Below, piece after piece: positions 1-12,643 of a stretch of DNA of 64,000 nucleotides. A program made the position numbers and the translations under genes. Source of the stretch: Dromaius novaehollandiae (Eukaryota; Chordata; Aves; Casuariiformes; Dromaiidae); contig NC_088099.1 of the NCBI RefSeq assembly GCF_036370855.1, forward strand, positions 29,656,501-29,720,500, given 5' to 3'. Positions within the stretch are counted from its first letter, which is position 1; every line of letters begins with the position of its first letter. Below the pieces are notes generated by a model. It was not told where the DNA came from. It searched no databases and saw only the letters and a list, made by a program, of their open reading frames with translations.

Positions 1-2444
1 ATGCTTTTTTTTTTTAACTTGTATTTTTAAAACATCATAGTTAGCTATTTTAACAGTTTATTAAGAAAGTGCTCTCCATCATTAGAAAACTGTAATTCAA
101 GACTGTGGGTTTATTTAAAATATGTTCTTTTCCAGGTTTACATGGACAAATGTTACGGTCTATATTATACAGAAGATGACAAGAGATCATTGCTAAGTGA
201 TGTGAGAATCCATACAATTAATGAGTTCAGATTAATTCCATGAAGTTGCAGTATTGCTAATGCTCTAGTCACCCAGCTATATGATGCATGTGCAGTAGCA
301 CCCCCCCAACACATTACCTCCTTGTTGTGAAGAGCTAACAAAACAACAGATACATCTTTCTGGCTGGGCTGTTGTTGACCAGTAGGTAGGCTAAGGAAAG
401 TAACTGCTCTGGGAAAATCAGTTTTATGCAGGTGGTCTGTGAGTTTTAAGAGTAGAAAATCCTTATCCAGTGGAACAGAAAATCCAGGTGGGAGAGATCA
501 GTTCTCCAAGATTTGAGAGGCTCAAAAAGTCAAAGGAAATTGGACAGGAAGGCGAAACACCACAGGCATATTTTTGTAGTGGAGGGATGTGTAGTGTGAT
601 TACAGGATCTACTGAGAAAGGCGGCAGCCAGCTGGGGAGGGGTGACAGAGCGTAAATGCTTGGTCCTAGGGGGCTGACGGGAGGGGAGGAGAGTTGGGAA
701 CCTGGAAGGATACCCACCCAAATCTTGGTGAACACACCACAGGAATGAGGAGGCAGAGGCAAGGAAATGTAGGCAGATGCCTTAATGTTCTATGCAGCTC
801 TTCATACTGGATGGCAGAGCCATTCTGCCAGAATGCAATAAAGGCATTTAACATCTATCCATTAAAAGAAGGAAAGCAAAATTTTAACAGAGGAACAGAT
901 TAGACCATGTAACAGTCTGAACTCCCCAAGTGGCTGAGAAATATGGTATCAGTGTTCAAATCAGCAATTTATCCTTGCAGGTAGACCAGTGCCAACATAC
1001 TTCTATAAACACAAGGAACAAAATGACCCCATTATTTGCATTCATAAACCAGCCTTAGCCCCAAAACAAAACAAAAATTAGAGAAACCAATCTCCCTAGC
1101 ATAAAACTGAGTCAAATTCAACCAAAGCAGCACACAGAGGTGCATGCAGTATTTTAGAATGTACAGAACACGTCTCATGACTATAAATGATTATTGGATA
1201 CTTTCATAGTGTTAGTGTTACAGATACGCATAAAAACATGATGTAAAGCTGCTGATCCTGTATCCGTTAATAAAAAAATAGCTGCTACAATGCAAGACAC
1301 TTAGTCCATCCTTCTGTTTTTGGTTGCTGAAAACGACTCTTTCAAGAGAAATAGGAGCCAAGAATCCTGGCAGGCAAATAGAAGAGAGAATAATTTTTCA
1401 ATTATGGTTGTGTATTTTGGGGAACTGTATGAATTCTCTCCTGGCAGTCTTGTAATAGCCGCTGTATTTTTTTCAATTTCTAAAGGAAAGGGGAAAACTA
1501 ATTTTGTTGGACTTCTTAATTCAGTTAGTCTGCTTTGAGAATTGCTGGCTTTTGGACCACCTAGAAATGGTGCATCATACCAGACTACAGAGCAGTCAGG
1601 GGATGGAGCAGGCTGCATTTTGGGGTGGGACTGGAATTTCCTCAGAACAAAGGCTTTATCCTATTGATGACTTGTCTTGAGACAGCTTATCCTGTCAACT
1701 CATTTATCACCCTACTAACTAGCCACTGAGCATGAATAATGCTTCTTTGCTAGATCAGTGAGGGAAAAGAGAATTTCAGGAGAAGAAAGGAAGGTTTGCA
1801 TTTGGGAATTTTAGGAGGCCGGGAAAAGAGTTGATAGGAGTTAGGCTATCTAAGCTCTTTGACCCATAAGAAAAACATACCAGGAAGGATTTTACTAACT
1901 GCTCATAGTACAGCAAAAAGACAACCTTTCTATTGAAGGAAACCTCATTACCTGGGTCTTTAAGTTATATGAACTGGCACAGCCTTATGGATTGCAGTGT
2001 TATCTTAGGAGTACATAGAGGATGCTCTGAAATGGATGTAGTCCTAATTACTAATAGCAGTGAGAATTAAGTCCATCATATATTTGTGAATGTCTGGCTT
2101 AATGCTAAATATGAGACAATTCTGATTTGTGAAATCTGTTATAACATAAACATCCTCATAAGCCCCACAATTAAGAAGCTTGATTTCCTGTGGACTTTGA
2201 AGTTGGCTGACCTTAATCTCCAAGAAAGCTCAGACTCCATTTGCTGCATAGGGGGATTTATAAGGTCTCTCTCCTCTGTGTAAATTTTCTCTAAAAGGGT
2301 ATCCTCAATTACCACATTTTTCTTGACATTTACAATAATTTGACATTTTTTGGTACTCTTCCCTTTGATCAAATTTAGTTAAAATTGACCAACAGGTTAA
2401 AAGACTATGAAGATAGCTTAATTTTCATCTCCTTCGCGTGTCGG

Positions 2445-2508
2445 AAATATATATATATTTATATTATATATAAAATATACCTATAATATATGAATTTATA
2501 TATAAAGA
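2445..2508. repeat. AT-rich low-complexity tract
   Basis: Almost pure A/T sequence with short TATA repeats lies directly before the GT microsatellite. The combined block of about 150 bp is simple sequence with no coding potential. Confidence 0.8.
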
Positions 2509-2529
2509 TTTCTGATGCGCTAAAGAGAG

Positions 2530-2531
<2 letters not shown>

Positions 2532-2569
<38 letters not shown>
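2532..2569. repeat. (GT)n microsatellite, about 19 units
   Basis: An uninterrupted GT dinucleotide run is followed by a degenerate CA/TA-rich segment to about 2600. It is probably length-variable. Confidence 0.95.
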
Positions 2570-2572
<3 letters not shown>

Positions 2573-5500
2573 CAGACACACACATATGTATCTGTATAAT
2601 TAAAGGGTTGTCTCCTGGATCCAGAGAATTATTCAATAAAAAGATCACTGAATATATCATCTGACAAAATCAGTGTGGTTCTCAGAATATGCCAATCAAG
2701 TAACTTATTATTCACCTTCCTCACAAGGATTCAGTCAGAGACTTGGGGACCAAACTGTATCAGCGTGGGCAAATGAAGGTGATCCATCAAACTTCTATGC
2801 TATTTTTTTTTTTTTAGAGTGATGTCATGATTACTGTTTCAGTGAGGTACTAAGCAGGAATCAGTTTTGTGATTCATTGTTTGAGCAGGCAGTACAAGGA
2901 AAAATATCAAAGTTAGCACAAATATATTCAAACCAGGTATTCCTTTGATGAAAGCTGAAATTATTTCTTGTAGACAATTATTTCTTCTGTACCAGAAGCC
3001 TGCTTTTATAGACTGTCTGAATTCACTAGTAAAGGATTTCTTATATAAATCACTAGTGAGAGAAACGCAAGGAAGTTCATCAGTGCTAAAATGCAGGCTT
3101 TAATAAATTATCTTCATAAATAATAATGAACAACACTGGGATATTTTCAGGTATATATCTTATCAAAATCTGCGGAATTAAAAAAAATGGCTCCAGCCTG
3201 TAAAGTAGTCCTTCGGTAAAGGAACCGAATGTAAGGAAACCAGCAAGAGGAGATAAATGCAAACAGAAAAGAGAAAAAAAAAGATGCTGGTGCAGGCGTA
3301 TGTACTACAAAGACAAGTGTTCGAACATGTGTTCTTACAAGAGCGTAGAAAGGGGGCTGTGGGGATGCATGGCAACTGCCTCTCTAGAAGAGGGAAACAT
3401 AGGGGTAGCAGACCCATGGTCCAGCTCATTTGAAGTGAGTGCAAATGATTTAGTTGAAGTTCACCTCCAAATTTTGGGAAGGAAAGAAGAGTCAGGACTC
3501 GAAGGACTACATCCCTGCCTTGAAAAAGAAACCATTATTTCACAAGATTTCATAAACAGAATTCATTTGGCTGAAAATGACTTTTAGCTGGCAGCAGCCA
3601 TGGCAATTGGCAGAGAGGGGTGTAGTCTCTCCGCTAGTACTACAGTGTGGTGGGCACTTTACATCATGGGATGGAGAAGCAGCCCTTTGTGTGTGGTAGT
3701 ATATCTCCTGACGCAAGCTGTGCCAGAAAAGGACATCAATACATTACAATCAGTCAACAATTCTGGATAAAGCAGATGCAATATGTTCTCTGTGTTTGTT
3801 CAAAAGCAGTACGGAAAATAAAAAAAATTGTCGATCCAAGACCACCAACCCCAAAGACTCCAAAACCATATTAAAATGCATACAAAGATCAGCTATTTTT
3901 TGAGATCTGCCTACAAGATTTCAATATATTTTACTAATCATCTCAAGACAGATAATGTTTTCAAAATCAAAATCATCTTTCCAAAACTATCTAGCTAAAG
4001 AAAAAATTGTGACTCCTTAAGCCCAAGAATACTGCACTGAATAGAAATAGCTTATCACTCTAATAATTCAGAACCAAAAGCAGACTTGGAAATTAAACAT
4101 TTTCCCTGTTCAAGTGATGCATGTGTGCATGCAAGCATTTCCTTTTTAAAAAAGTGAGCCTAACACATAGAGGCAGGTAGAGAGCAAGCAATCCTTGGGG
4201 AATGAAGTCACCTGTTCTTTAGGACACATTCAGCACAGTCAGCAATCCCAAGAACTGAAATAACTTAATCCTGACTCAAAGAGGCTGCCCTGAATAGCTT
4301 AGCTTCCATGCTTATTTACCCATTGGATTCTGTGCCAATGAATCAACTGCATTGCCATTTCTAGTGATGCATTCCAGGGAAAGTCATCTCAGGCCCGATC
4401 ATCTGGTGCAGAATGCCCAGTCATTATGACATAGTGTCAACGACTAATAATCATTGATTTAAATCAATCTAGTCCAAGTCAGCCTGGATCTAATTACAGT
4501 CCAAACATTAGAAGAGCAGACACATTCAAACCTTCCAGTATCTGCTCACCACTCCCTTATCCATCTCACATGCTGAAATAATAGATTCTGTCTAAATGTG
4601 ATCAGTTCATAGAAAGCATTTCTCATGCTCCCATGATTATAATATGCAATAATTTAGAAATCATGTAACAAAGCCCCCTACTCTTCACTATAGGAGCGAT
4701 TACAATAGCAATGAGGAAAGCGGCTGTGCTGGCCTTGTGCTAGAGGGGAGCTGTCACAAGAGTCTTCAGGTAGAGGGAACCGGAAAGATTGCCAGCCCAC
4801 TTGTGGGTCAGTACCTATTTTAGACAGATAAAAATTGCATCAGAGAACTTATCTCAGAAGCATTCTAATTATTTGGCTATTAAGACCACATACAAATCTT
4901 AATAGCCAGGGTTACAGGTACCTTGCTATACTACAGCTCCCACCTGTAGCTCTGAATCTGCAATTGCAAAACCAAGAAAATGTAGGGAAGAAAACTTTGA
5001 GAAGCATTGCTTTGACGGCCCTAATCCTGCTTAGTTTAGCTCCAACAATATTACAAATTCATGAAGGGGTAGCCAACACTTTTTATGATTATTTCTCTCT
5101 TGCTAAATGCAGCATGAGCAAGATAGAATGGGGGTCTCTACCCTAAGGAAGTAGCAGTTATCTCTCTGACCATTTCTTGCCAGTCTTTATAGTAAGTGTC
5201 TGGGCATTTTTCTGACCTCTCATGATCCCACTGCAAAGTGAGTGAGGTGCATATTTCCTGTGTATAACCGGTCTAGAGTGCATGAACAGCGTATTTCTCT
5301 GATCTCAAGAGTTTTCCGTATCTTGGAGAGTGATACATTGAAGGGAGCAGGAACCTCAACAGCAGTTGTTATATCTTAATGCATTTTGATATATCAAGTG
5401 TGCTCATGAAATCTCTCATGTTCTTGAGCAACAGCTATCTTCTCTGAGGAGACATTTCTCAGGTTTTAGTTTTGAAGTGAACATTACCGTGTAAAGTTGT

Positions 5501-8500
5501 TATTGAGAAGCTGTGCCAGGGCTAGAATCAACTCTCCAACAGCTTGGTCTCCACTCCTGTATTTTAGTGCACGTTCTTGCATTGCCAGCACTGATAAAAG
5601 CTTTCACTTGCTCTCTCTCCCTATTCTCTAATTAGTGCAATATTTTGATTTCTGTTCCCTCCTCTGCTGCATGTAACGTATGTAAGTTACACTACAAGCA
5701 ATTTATCTGTAGGGTAGACAGTTCAAACCCATCCCACTCTCTTCTTCTGATACATCTCAGACCCTGATCTGGAAGGGTTGCTTTCAGAAAGGAGGCTGTC
5801 CTTGCTAGGAAACACCTTTTTTAACCAGCTACTCTACTGTTCCCAGCACCATGAAGCCAACTGAGGCCTTTATTATAATATAACCACACTGTATTTTGGA
5901 AGAAAGGTCACATCTGAAAAATGCCATACTGGATAACTGCACATTCCCCTGCCAAATGGTTATAAGCAGCTGAATTACAAGTTTTAGAGTAAATCTGTAA
6001 ATAATGTATAGGAATGGCTAAATCAGAAAGTCTGTGAGAAAAATAATTATTTGAATGAGTATTGTAACTGACTACACTAAGCATTAAGTGGGGGATACTG
6101 CAGATCTAGAGCAGGAATATACTAGCATCAAATTAAGTAGCTTTTGTTACAAAGCTTAAGCATTCTGAGTGGGTAAAAACATGAACATCATTGCTAGCCT
6201 ATCAGGATTTTTGTTGGTCACATATTCTAGAGACCTAGAGCAGCCTGAACAATTGGATGTCAGTAAGGGAATGTCACTAAGAAAAATTGAGCTTTTGTCA
6301 TTTTAAAACAGGGAATATATGAATAAAGATGCAGGTGGCAGAAGGATAAAAAGCAACAGTTTGAAAGTCTGGAATATCTTATTGTACACTGTTAACTACT
6401 GCCCTACTGGGCAACAAATGTAGCTCAACAGGCCAAATGGAGATTGCAGCATTCTGATCTTTTTTGCTGTCCTGGCTTACGCTCTGGGAGTAATGAAAGG
6501 TATTTCTGCTCTGTAGTATTCTACAGCCTGACATAAACACAGATGAAGAAGAAACCCAGAAGATGACTAAACTCAAACAAGGCCAGACTGGCATGACTAG
6601 TGCTATTGCAAAGTTTGCAGAAAATGGTGCTGATGAGGCCTACATTAAAAAACAAGCATCCCTGTCACATTCAAATGCAACACTGCACAGTCAATGGAAA
6701 TTAGAAAATCCCTAAACTGGATTCATATACCCCATTAAATTGGGCTTGAATTCAAAGCACAGGCACAGCCAAAGTTGGCTCTGTTTAGCTATCACAATAT
6801 ATAGCAGCTTGCTTTGAGCTTAATCAGCTAAAATACTTTCAAGTGAGTACTTCAGCCTTCAAAATTGCATGTCACAATAAATGTTGATTCATTTTTTGAT
6901 GAAACAATATAAGGATAACATACTGCAAAGGAACAGTATGTTTAAAAAAAGTCTGTCTTACAGTTACCAAGAAGTTGCGATACAAGTACTTTTGTATTCA
7001 GGGTTTGCATTTTAAGTATTAGGCTTCATTCATAAATGTCTGTATATTACTATTTACATAGATCAGGAATCATGCCAGTGCTTGCTAACAGATTTGGCTT
7101 GCTTTCCAGTTCTCTCTACCCTTCATAAACAGAAAGAAACCTAAAAATCTCCAACAGCATGCTTTGAGCCCACCACATGCCTGTAGCTTAGTAATCACCA
7201 AACTGCAAGATACTGATTGTATTGATTAGTAAAGTCCTCAAAACACAGAATGTTCAGGGAAAAAAACCTATCACACTGGAAGCTGGAGTATGTTTCTATG
7301 AGGAAGAACATGATGCAATATTTAGCAATTTTTTTAATGGGGTTTAGCAAGAATATGGATTTGGAGAAGGAAAGGCAAACTAGTTCAATATTTTCACCTA
7401 AACTTGGAATATGTTTTATTTTCACAAACGTGGCATTTCAGAGCTTTGATGACTGGTAGTGTAGATGTGATACTGCTCCCTAAAAACAGTGGCAGTGTTT
7501 AATAAGGGGGGGAGGAGGGGAGAACAAGCTGACTTTCTGCCATAATGTAAAAAAACCGTAGGACGGTCTGGAAGAGATCTGTGCACTAGCTGCCCTGCCA
7601 AAATGCTTTAAATGAACAGATGAACAAAGCTAGTGCAAAGGCAGCTGAACATAGATCCTCCTGGCAGCCTCTCTCAGTGCCTGAGCAAAATTCACACAGC
7701 CCCACTGCCCCGTACAAGGCGTACTTCTGCACAAGAGCTTTCAATAAAAGACAGGTGTGGCTTTACTCATGTAGATGAGTGCACAGGCACGTGCGCAGAC
7801 ACAGACACACACAGTGTTTCTGATATGAAGAACCCTTCAGTATACAGTGCAAAATAGAGGTGCAGCTACATAAAGAAGAGAGGGAAGCTGGAATAGCTTT
7901 GAAGAAAAGCCCTAGGATGAAAGATACTGCAAGATTCCCATCCAGTTAAGGAAATGAAATAGCCAGTGGAGCGACAACACATGCTGCTAACATTACAGGG
8001 TATAATATGGATTATAATGAACAGACTTCAGCAGTTGCCCACCTGAACAACAAAGACTGTTCATATGCCACAGCTGTGCTTAATTTATTACTATTTCCTA
8101 CAGCAGGGGCTCCAAGGACATATATTTAAAAAGAGCAGTTATTTCTGTTTCTAATAACTTAAATAATAAACATACACTCCCCAATGTTTCCAACAGTTAC
8201 TCTTCACAACATCTTTCTAAAACAGATATTGTAGGTAATAAGTAAATATAACAACTAGGTTAATCCAATTTAGACATGGGGAACTCTGTCAGAGATGCCA
8301 TTTTGCTAGGTGTCACCTTACAGGAAATCAGCAGTTCTGCAATTGCTTTCAGTAAGAGCAGGACTAGGCTGATAGATTGAGAGTACTTGAGAGTCCCTAC
8401 CCAAGGCAGCTTGGCATGAATCTGATGTCAAGTTAGAATGGACCTAGAAGAGAACTAAGATTCATTTCATCTGAATGCTAGATACCTCCCCTTTGCACAT

Positions 8501-9318
8501 TCTGGGATTGAAGGCAGATCCTCTTCCCATCCATTATTCAAAATAGAAATGTTATCTTTTTGTGCTCAGATTTCCATCAGCTCAAGACAAATCACAGGAG
8601 CAAAAACTCAGTGTGGCCGGGAGACAGGCAAAAAGAGATGTTTTCACACTTTCCAATAATATAAAACACTGGCTGTTTCAGGAGAACGTTTTATTTCAGC
8701 ATTAATCTGCCCCTGTGATATCTATTAACTTCATTTATATGACTCCTGCCTTACAATGAAATCCAGGCTGGGAGCATTATGAACAAGGCGCAGCTCAGGG
8801 CACTTGAAACCAAGTTTTTTTTCTGTCCATGTTTCCATTATCTTGGAGCCAGCCTGTGTGTTACTTACTCTTAGACATACAACAAAATAGCCTGTGCTTA
8901 AGACTTGATTAAGTGAAAAAGCATCACCTCTTCAAAATATAACACCCATACGAAAAACATTAATCCAGCCTAATCCCCGGAGTGGTTTTTACCTTCCTAT
9001 TCACTCAGATTTACTAGAATTAAAAGACCTTTTGCATTTGGATGTACTGTCTAGATACCTATGTATTTATTCTACCAGTTGATTTCATGCATCCTTAAAA
9101 TAAATGCTCACTATTTTGAAGTACAATGAGAAATGACCTAATGGCTGAAACTGACTTAAAATTAGGAATAAAATACATCTTCTCACAGGTTTGCTGAGCA
9201 ACCACCTTGACATGTCTCAGCATCTGTAAACAGCTGCAACCACACTGGGACCTGAGGGCACTCCAAATAGATGTTAAGAAAAATAACTGCAGAGGAGGGG
9301 GAATTGGTCACTTACCCA

Positions 9319-9335
9319 CCAGTGCCCTCCAGTGG
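9319..9335 (-). promoter_or_regulatory. CTCF-like motif downstream of GPD1L
   Basis: The minus strand reads CCACTGGAGGGCACTGG, matching the CTCF core CCASYAGRKGGCRS at 13 of 14 positions. It lies about 0.3 kb beyond the predicted GPD1L polyadenylation site, a plausible place for an insulator or loop anchor. The call rests on motif match only. Confidence 0.4.
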
Positions 9336-9593
9336 CTCACACTGTGACTTGAGGAACTGAAGACCGTAATGCTGCAAAGATCTGACTGTTCTAGAGGTCA
9401 AACACAACATTTCATTGAAATTGCATCACTAATGGAGAGAAATGAAAATGCTGACATCTGAATGTCATATAGTAATTTTTCTTTTTAAGTTCTAGCATGG
9501 CAATCTCATATCTTGCTCTGATGACATAACATCATGTATAAACAACTGCATTCCATGAAGTGTATAAAATAGTAATTGCAAACCATGTAAAGT

Positions 9594-9637
9594 GACACAA
9601 CAGAAACCAAAGTGATTCCCAAGACAAAATGTTTATT
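9594..9637 (-). terminator. Candidate GPD1L polyadenylation signal
   Basis: AATAAA on the minus strand at 9637-9632 is followed by a U/GU-rich downstream element (CACTTTGGTTTCTGTTGTGTC lies at 9614-9594). Hexamer, spacing and GU-rich tract are the textbook arrangement, so cleavage is predicted around 9605-9622. This is a motif-based call without transcript evidence. Confidence 0.55.
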
Positions 9638-10289
9638 TGTACTAATTTTTCAAATGGGTATCCATTTGCAATCTTTAAATAAAAAAGTACACATGTCAAG
9701 GGCCAGTTGAGTATATATCATTAAAAGATAATGCCATTCCTTAGTGATTAATGTTCTTTAATTGGTCAGTAGTTACAAATTTAGGACCTTGGATGCAAAA
9801 ATCGTACACAGGGGTTAATGTTTTCAGTAAGACCATCCCAGTACTAGGCAAAACAGAGTGTTTGTAGAATAGAATTCTAATCATTCAGTTCCAATATCGT
9901 ATCACAGTTTCATAATTAGTAGTAAATATTAGTGGGGAAAAAACACAATGCCAAGCTGAATGTTCTCAAGCACTGAAAAGCAAGTACAAATGTTGAAATA
10001 TCTATAGAAAGTAAAATAAATTATTGTAGTTACTGAAACCACTTTTTGTCTAGAATATCATTGCAGACTGAAAGAAAGTCCCATAGAAAGCCTTCCTCCA
10101 GATTTCTCACTGAATAGGCTTCTGTACAAAACAACAGCAGTTAAGATTTAGGGTTTCAGTGAAAATAAAAGTATTGGAATAATACAGAAATCATCTTAAA
10201 ATATATATTAATTTACCACATTTAGCTCATATAGCCCTTTACATATCTTACAAAATACTATCGTTCTATATACTGCATGAAAAAGAAAA

Positions 10290-10309
10290 TTATATATATA
10301 TATATATAT
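10290..10309. repeat. (TA)n tract in the GPD1L 3'UTR region
   Basis: About ten TA units lie within the inferred 3'UTR. In RNA this self-complementary AU tract would form a weak hairpin. Confidence 0.85.
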
Positions 10310-12139
10310 GCATATATCTCTAAAGGCAAAGCCAGCCAGCTTGGTTAAAAAACAAAAACAAAAACCACTACCAACAAAAAAAATGTAAGCAGACACACTG
10401 GAAGTTATGCCCTAACAAAGAGTGTATGCTCCATGTGTGCGTTAGTGTAACAAAGCCTCCAGCCTTAAAACATCTTTTTAACTAAACAGAGTGCTTTCTC
10501 CACACCAGCTCTACCAGTCATTTGCCCAATTGCCACAAATGTCTGATAATACTTAACTTCTGGCCATCTCTGTTATATTTAGCACTAAATTAGAAGGCAG
10601 GAATAAGGCAAAATAACCTTTCATGTCCCTGAATATCTGATGACATTCACATGATCTTCCTAAATTACTGCAAAACTCTACAGGAGCTCAAGAAATGGCA
10701 CTCCTGAGCTGAAGCATCTTCCAGTCTATACAAAGCTGCCCCAACACTTGCTTATTCCAGGGTGACCCACGCTACTCAAGTATGGATGATAATTATTCCC
10801 AGGCATCTTCTTTGTTTTAGCAAGTACTGAATGCCATACTAAAGCTTCAGGAAGGGTTTGTGCTTGCAATTTCTGGTCTACGAACATCATCGAGAATACT
10901 GAAAAGAAGGTAATCACTTCTGATGTGGCTCAGAAGGCTGGAGTGGATGTTCAGACGGGATGCATGTTCCTGTGACTGGCCCAGTGTTAAGCTCTGTGAA
11001 TCTCAATGCTAACCCTTGTCTCTCTGCTGCAAGGATGAGTCCACTCGTTATGTGCCTAGCATATATTTTACCAAAAAGTATACAGCTTAGTATACAAACT
11101 GTATACTTTGCTATTTGTAAAGAAAAGCAAGACAAAAGATTTCATCCATCTATCTTCTCTTTCATCAACCTTGCTAACAAACCACCCCCCCACCAAATCA
11201 CAACCCAGTGCTGACCAGACAGTTGAGCATCACAAGTCCTCTAATAATAAATCAAATTAACCTCCCTGATAAAGCAAAAGTGTCTAAAAATACGCAGCTG
11301 AGGTATCACAAAAATAAAAGAGAGACGCCTTTGAGAAGCTTTCAGGGCTTGGTCATAGAGGACTTGAACCAGCATCCACTAACTTTTTTCAAATGAAAGA
11401 GTAGCATCAGAACTCATGATTTCTCTGTGGAGGCTGGCAGTCCAGCTGACAGGTCAGTCACCGGCAGGCACTTGAATGAATGCACTCAGCACACTGGTGT
11501 ACGATCTTTTTGACAACACAAGCATGAGCTACCAGGGAACCCCCCAAACATTCTGTGCTGTGTGCAGTTCAACACATAGTACCTGATGGTTAAGGTAGAA
11601 AAATAGCATGACAGTTCTGAGCAGTGGATACCCCAAGAGTATCCTTCCCCACCCAAACTATACCAAAGAAGAACCATCACATGTACAGCACTAAAACAAA
11701 CCCTAAGCGCCAGGATTCAGAACCCCCAGGTCAAAATCTCCCACTTGTTTTTTGGAATGAGATTCTAGAGGAGCATAACAACCAGGAATGGCAAGAGAGA
11801 AATGCAGAAATACAAAAATGCAAGGATTAAAAAACAGAAGGGGAGATAATGATCCCCCTCTAGCATATTCCCTTTAAAACAGTATACTTAAAAACTTTAA
11901 ATTCACTTAAAAATTGGTTTCAAAATAGTCTGATAGTTTGAAAGACTTTCAAAAATCATGATATTGTTCAATGGAGTTCATTAAAACATTCCTGTAGCCT
12001 CCTGAATAACTGCTACCACTTGTTTCCATTAATATTGCTTAAAAGAATATAATAAAAAACATGCAAAACATTCAAATTTCAATATGTACGCACAATAAAA
12101 ATGAGTTATAAAAAAAAAGACTCCTAATACTTTAAGATG

Positions 12140-12215
12140 ACTGGCTTGATTCAGCCTCCATTAAAACCAGTGGGATTCTTCCCACCATGTCCAGTGGATT
12201 TTGGACTGGGCCTTC
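12140..12215. repeat. Possible decayed ancient amniote repeat
   Basis: The stretch runs from TGATTCAGCCTCCATTAAAA through CCAGTGGATTTTGGACTGGG. It resembles the widespread sauropsid repeat with a self-complementary 'cattgaagtcaatggg' core and an ending like GGATTGGGCC, as I remember it. It lies in the inferred GPD1L 3'UTR. The resemblance is from memory and degenerate. Confidence 0.4.
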
Positions 12216-12546
12216 ATGAGAGACAACTAAATATTGTTTATGTCTTATATTGTAGGAACACACACGCAGTACACTTGTGTATATACACTATATATGTAGT
12301 GCAAGTATTGAACTGCTTATCTTAAAACAGTTGTTTTAGCCAGCAAAATGACAGTCACCAAGCCAACACTACATGCTATGTTGAACTAGGCCAAAAAGCA
12401 AATAAACCAGTATCCACTCAGACACATTCATATTGTTACAGCTGCCCAGTGAACAGCTTTGTATGAAGCTTAATGATACAGCCACTTGAACCCAAATATA
12501 AATTTGAAAGGCAGAAAGCTGCATTAGTGCAATGGCCTGATTGATT

Positions 12547-12643
12547 TTATATGTGCTCTGGATGACTTTGAAGGCAGGATATCATCTCTTTGACAGGCTT
12601 CCCTTCATAGCAGATTTGATATACAGCAGTGAATAGTGGAAAC
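12547..12643 (-). CDS. GPD1L: GPD1L coding exon 8 (K322-I353 and stop)
   Basis: The acceptor is TTTCCTTAG|GTTTCC. The first base completes K322, then the exon reads [20 protein letters not shown] and [11 protein letters not shown] before TAA (12549-12547). Human ends HPEHT. The length and ending match full-length GPD1L, so the protein is not truncated. Confidence 0.96.

Larger units (their letters stand above)
1..9593. other. Intergenic DNA downstream of GPD1L
   Basis: This is AT-rich non-coding sequence. Open frames here are 105 codons or shorter, overlap on both strands and resemble nothing I recognise. It holds an AT-rich tract plus GT microsatellite near 2.45-2.6 kb and a CTCF-like motif at 9.32 kb. 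In human, CMTM8 follows GPD1L in the same orientation, so its promoter would be expected to the left of this window. I see no exon of it here. Confidence 0.7.
9612..12546 (-). other. GPD1L: Predicted GPD1L 3'UTR (rest of exon 8)
   Basis: There is no credible coding frame between the stop codon and 9.6 kb. Scanning by eye, I found one canonical AATAAA on the minus strand in this stretch (9637-9632), giving a 3'UTR of about 2.9 kb, a size I recall as similar to the human gene. The inferred UTR holds a (TA)n tract near 10290 and a decayed repeat near 12140-12215. The exact cleavage point is inferred to within about 15 bases. Confidence 0.55.

Noticed and set aside
1-9593. Exons of CMTM8, the expected next gene
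   Set aside because: No splice-bounded frame resembling a MARVEL-domain protein was seen. By human gene order and orientation its first exon should lie left of the window.
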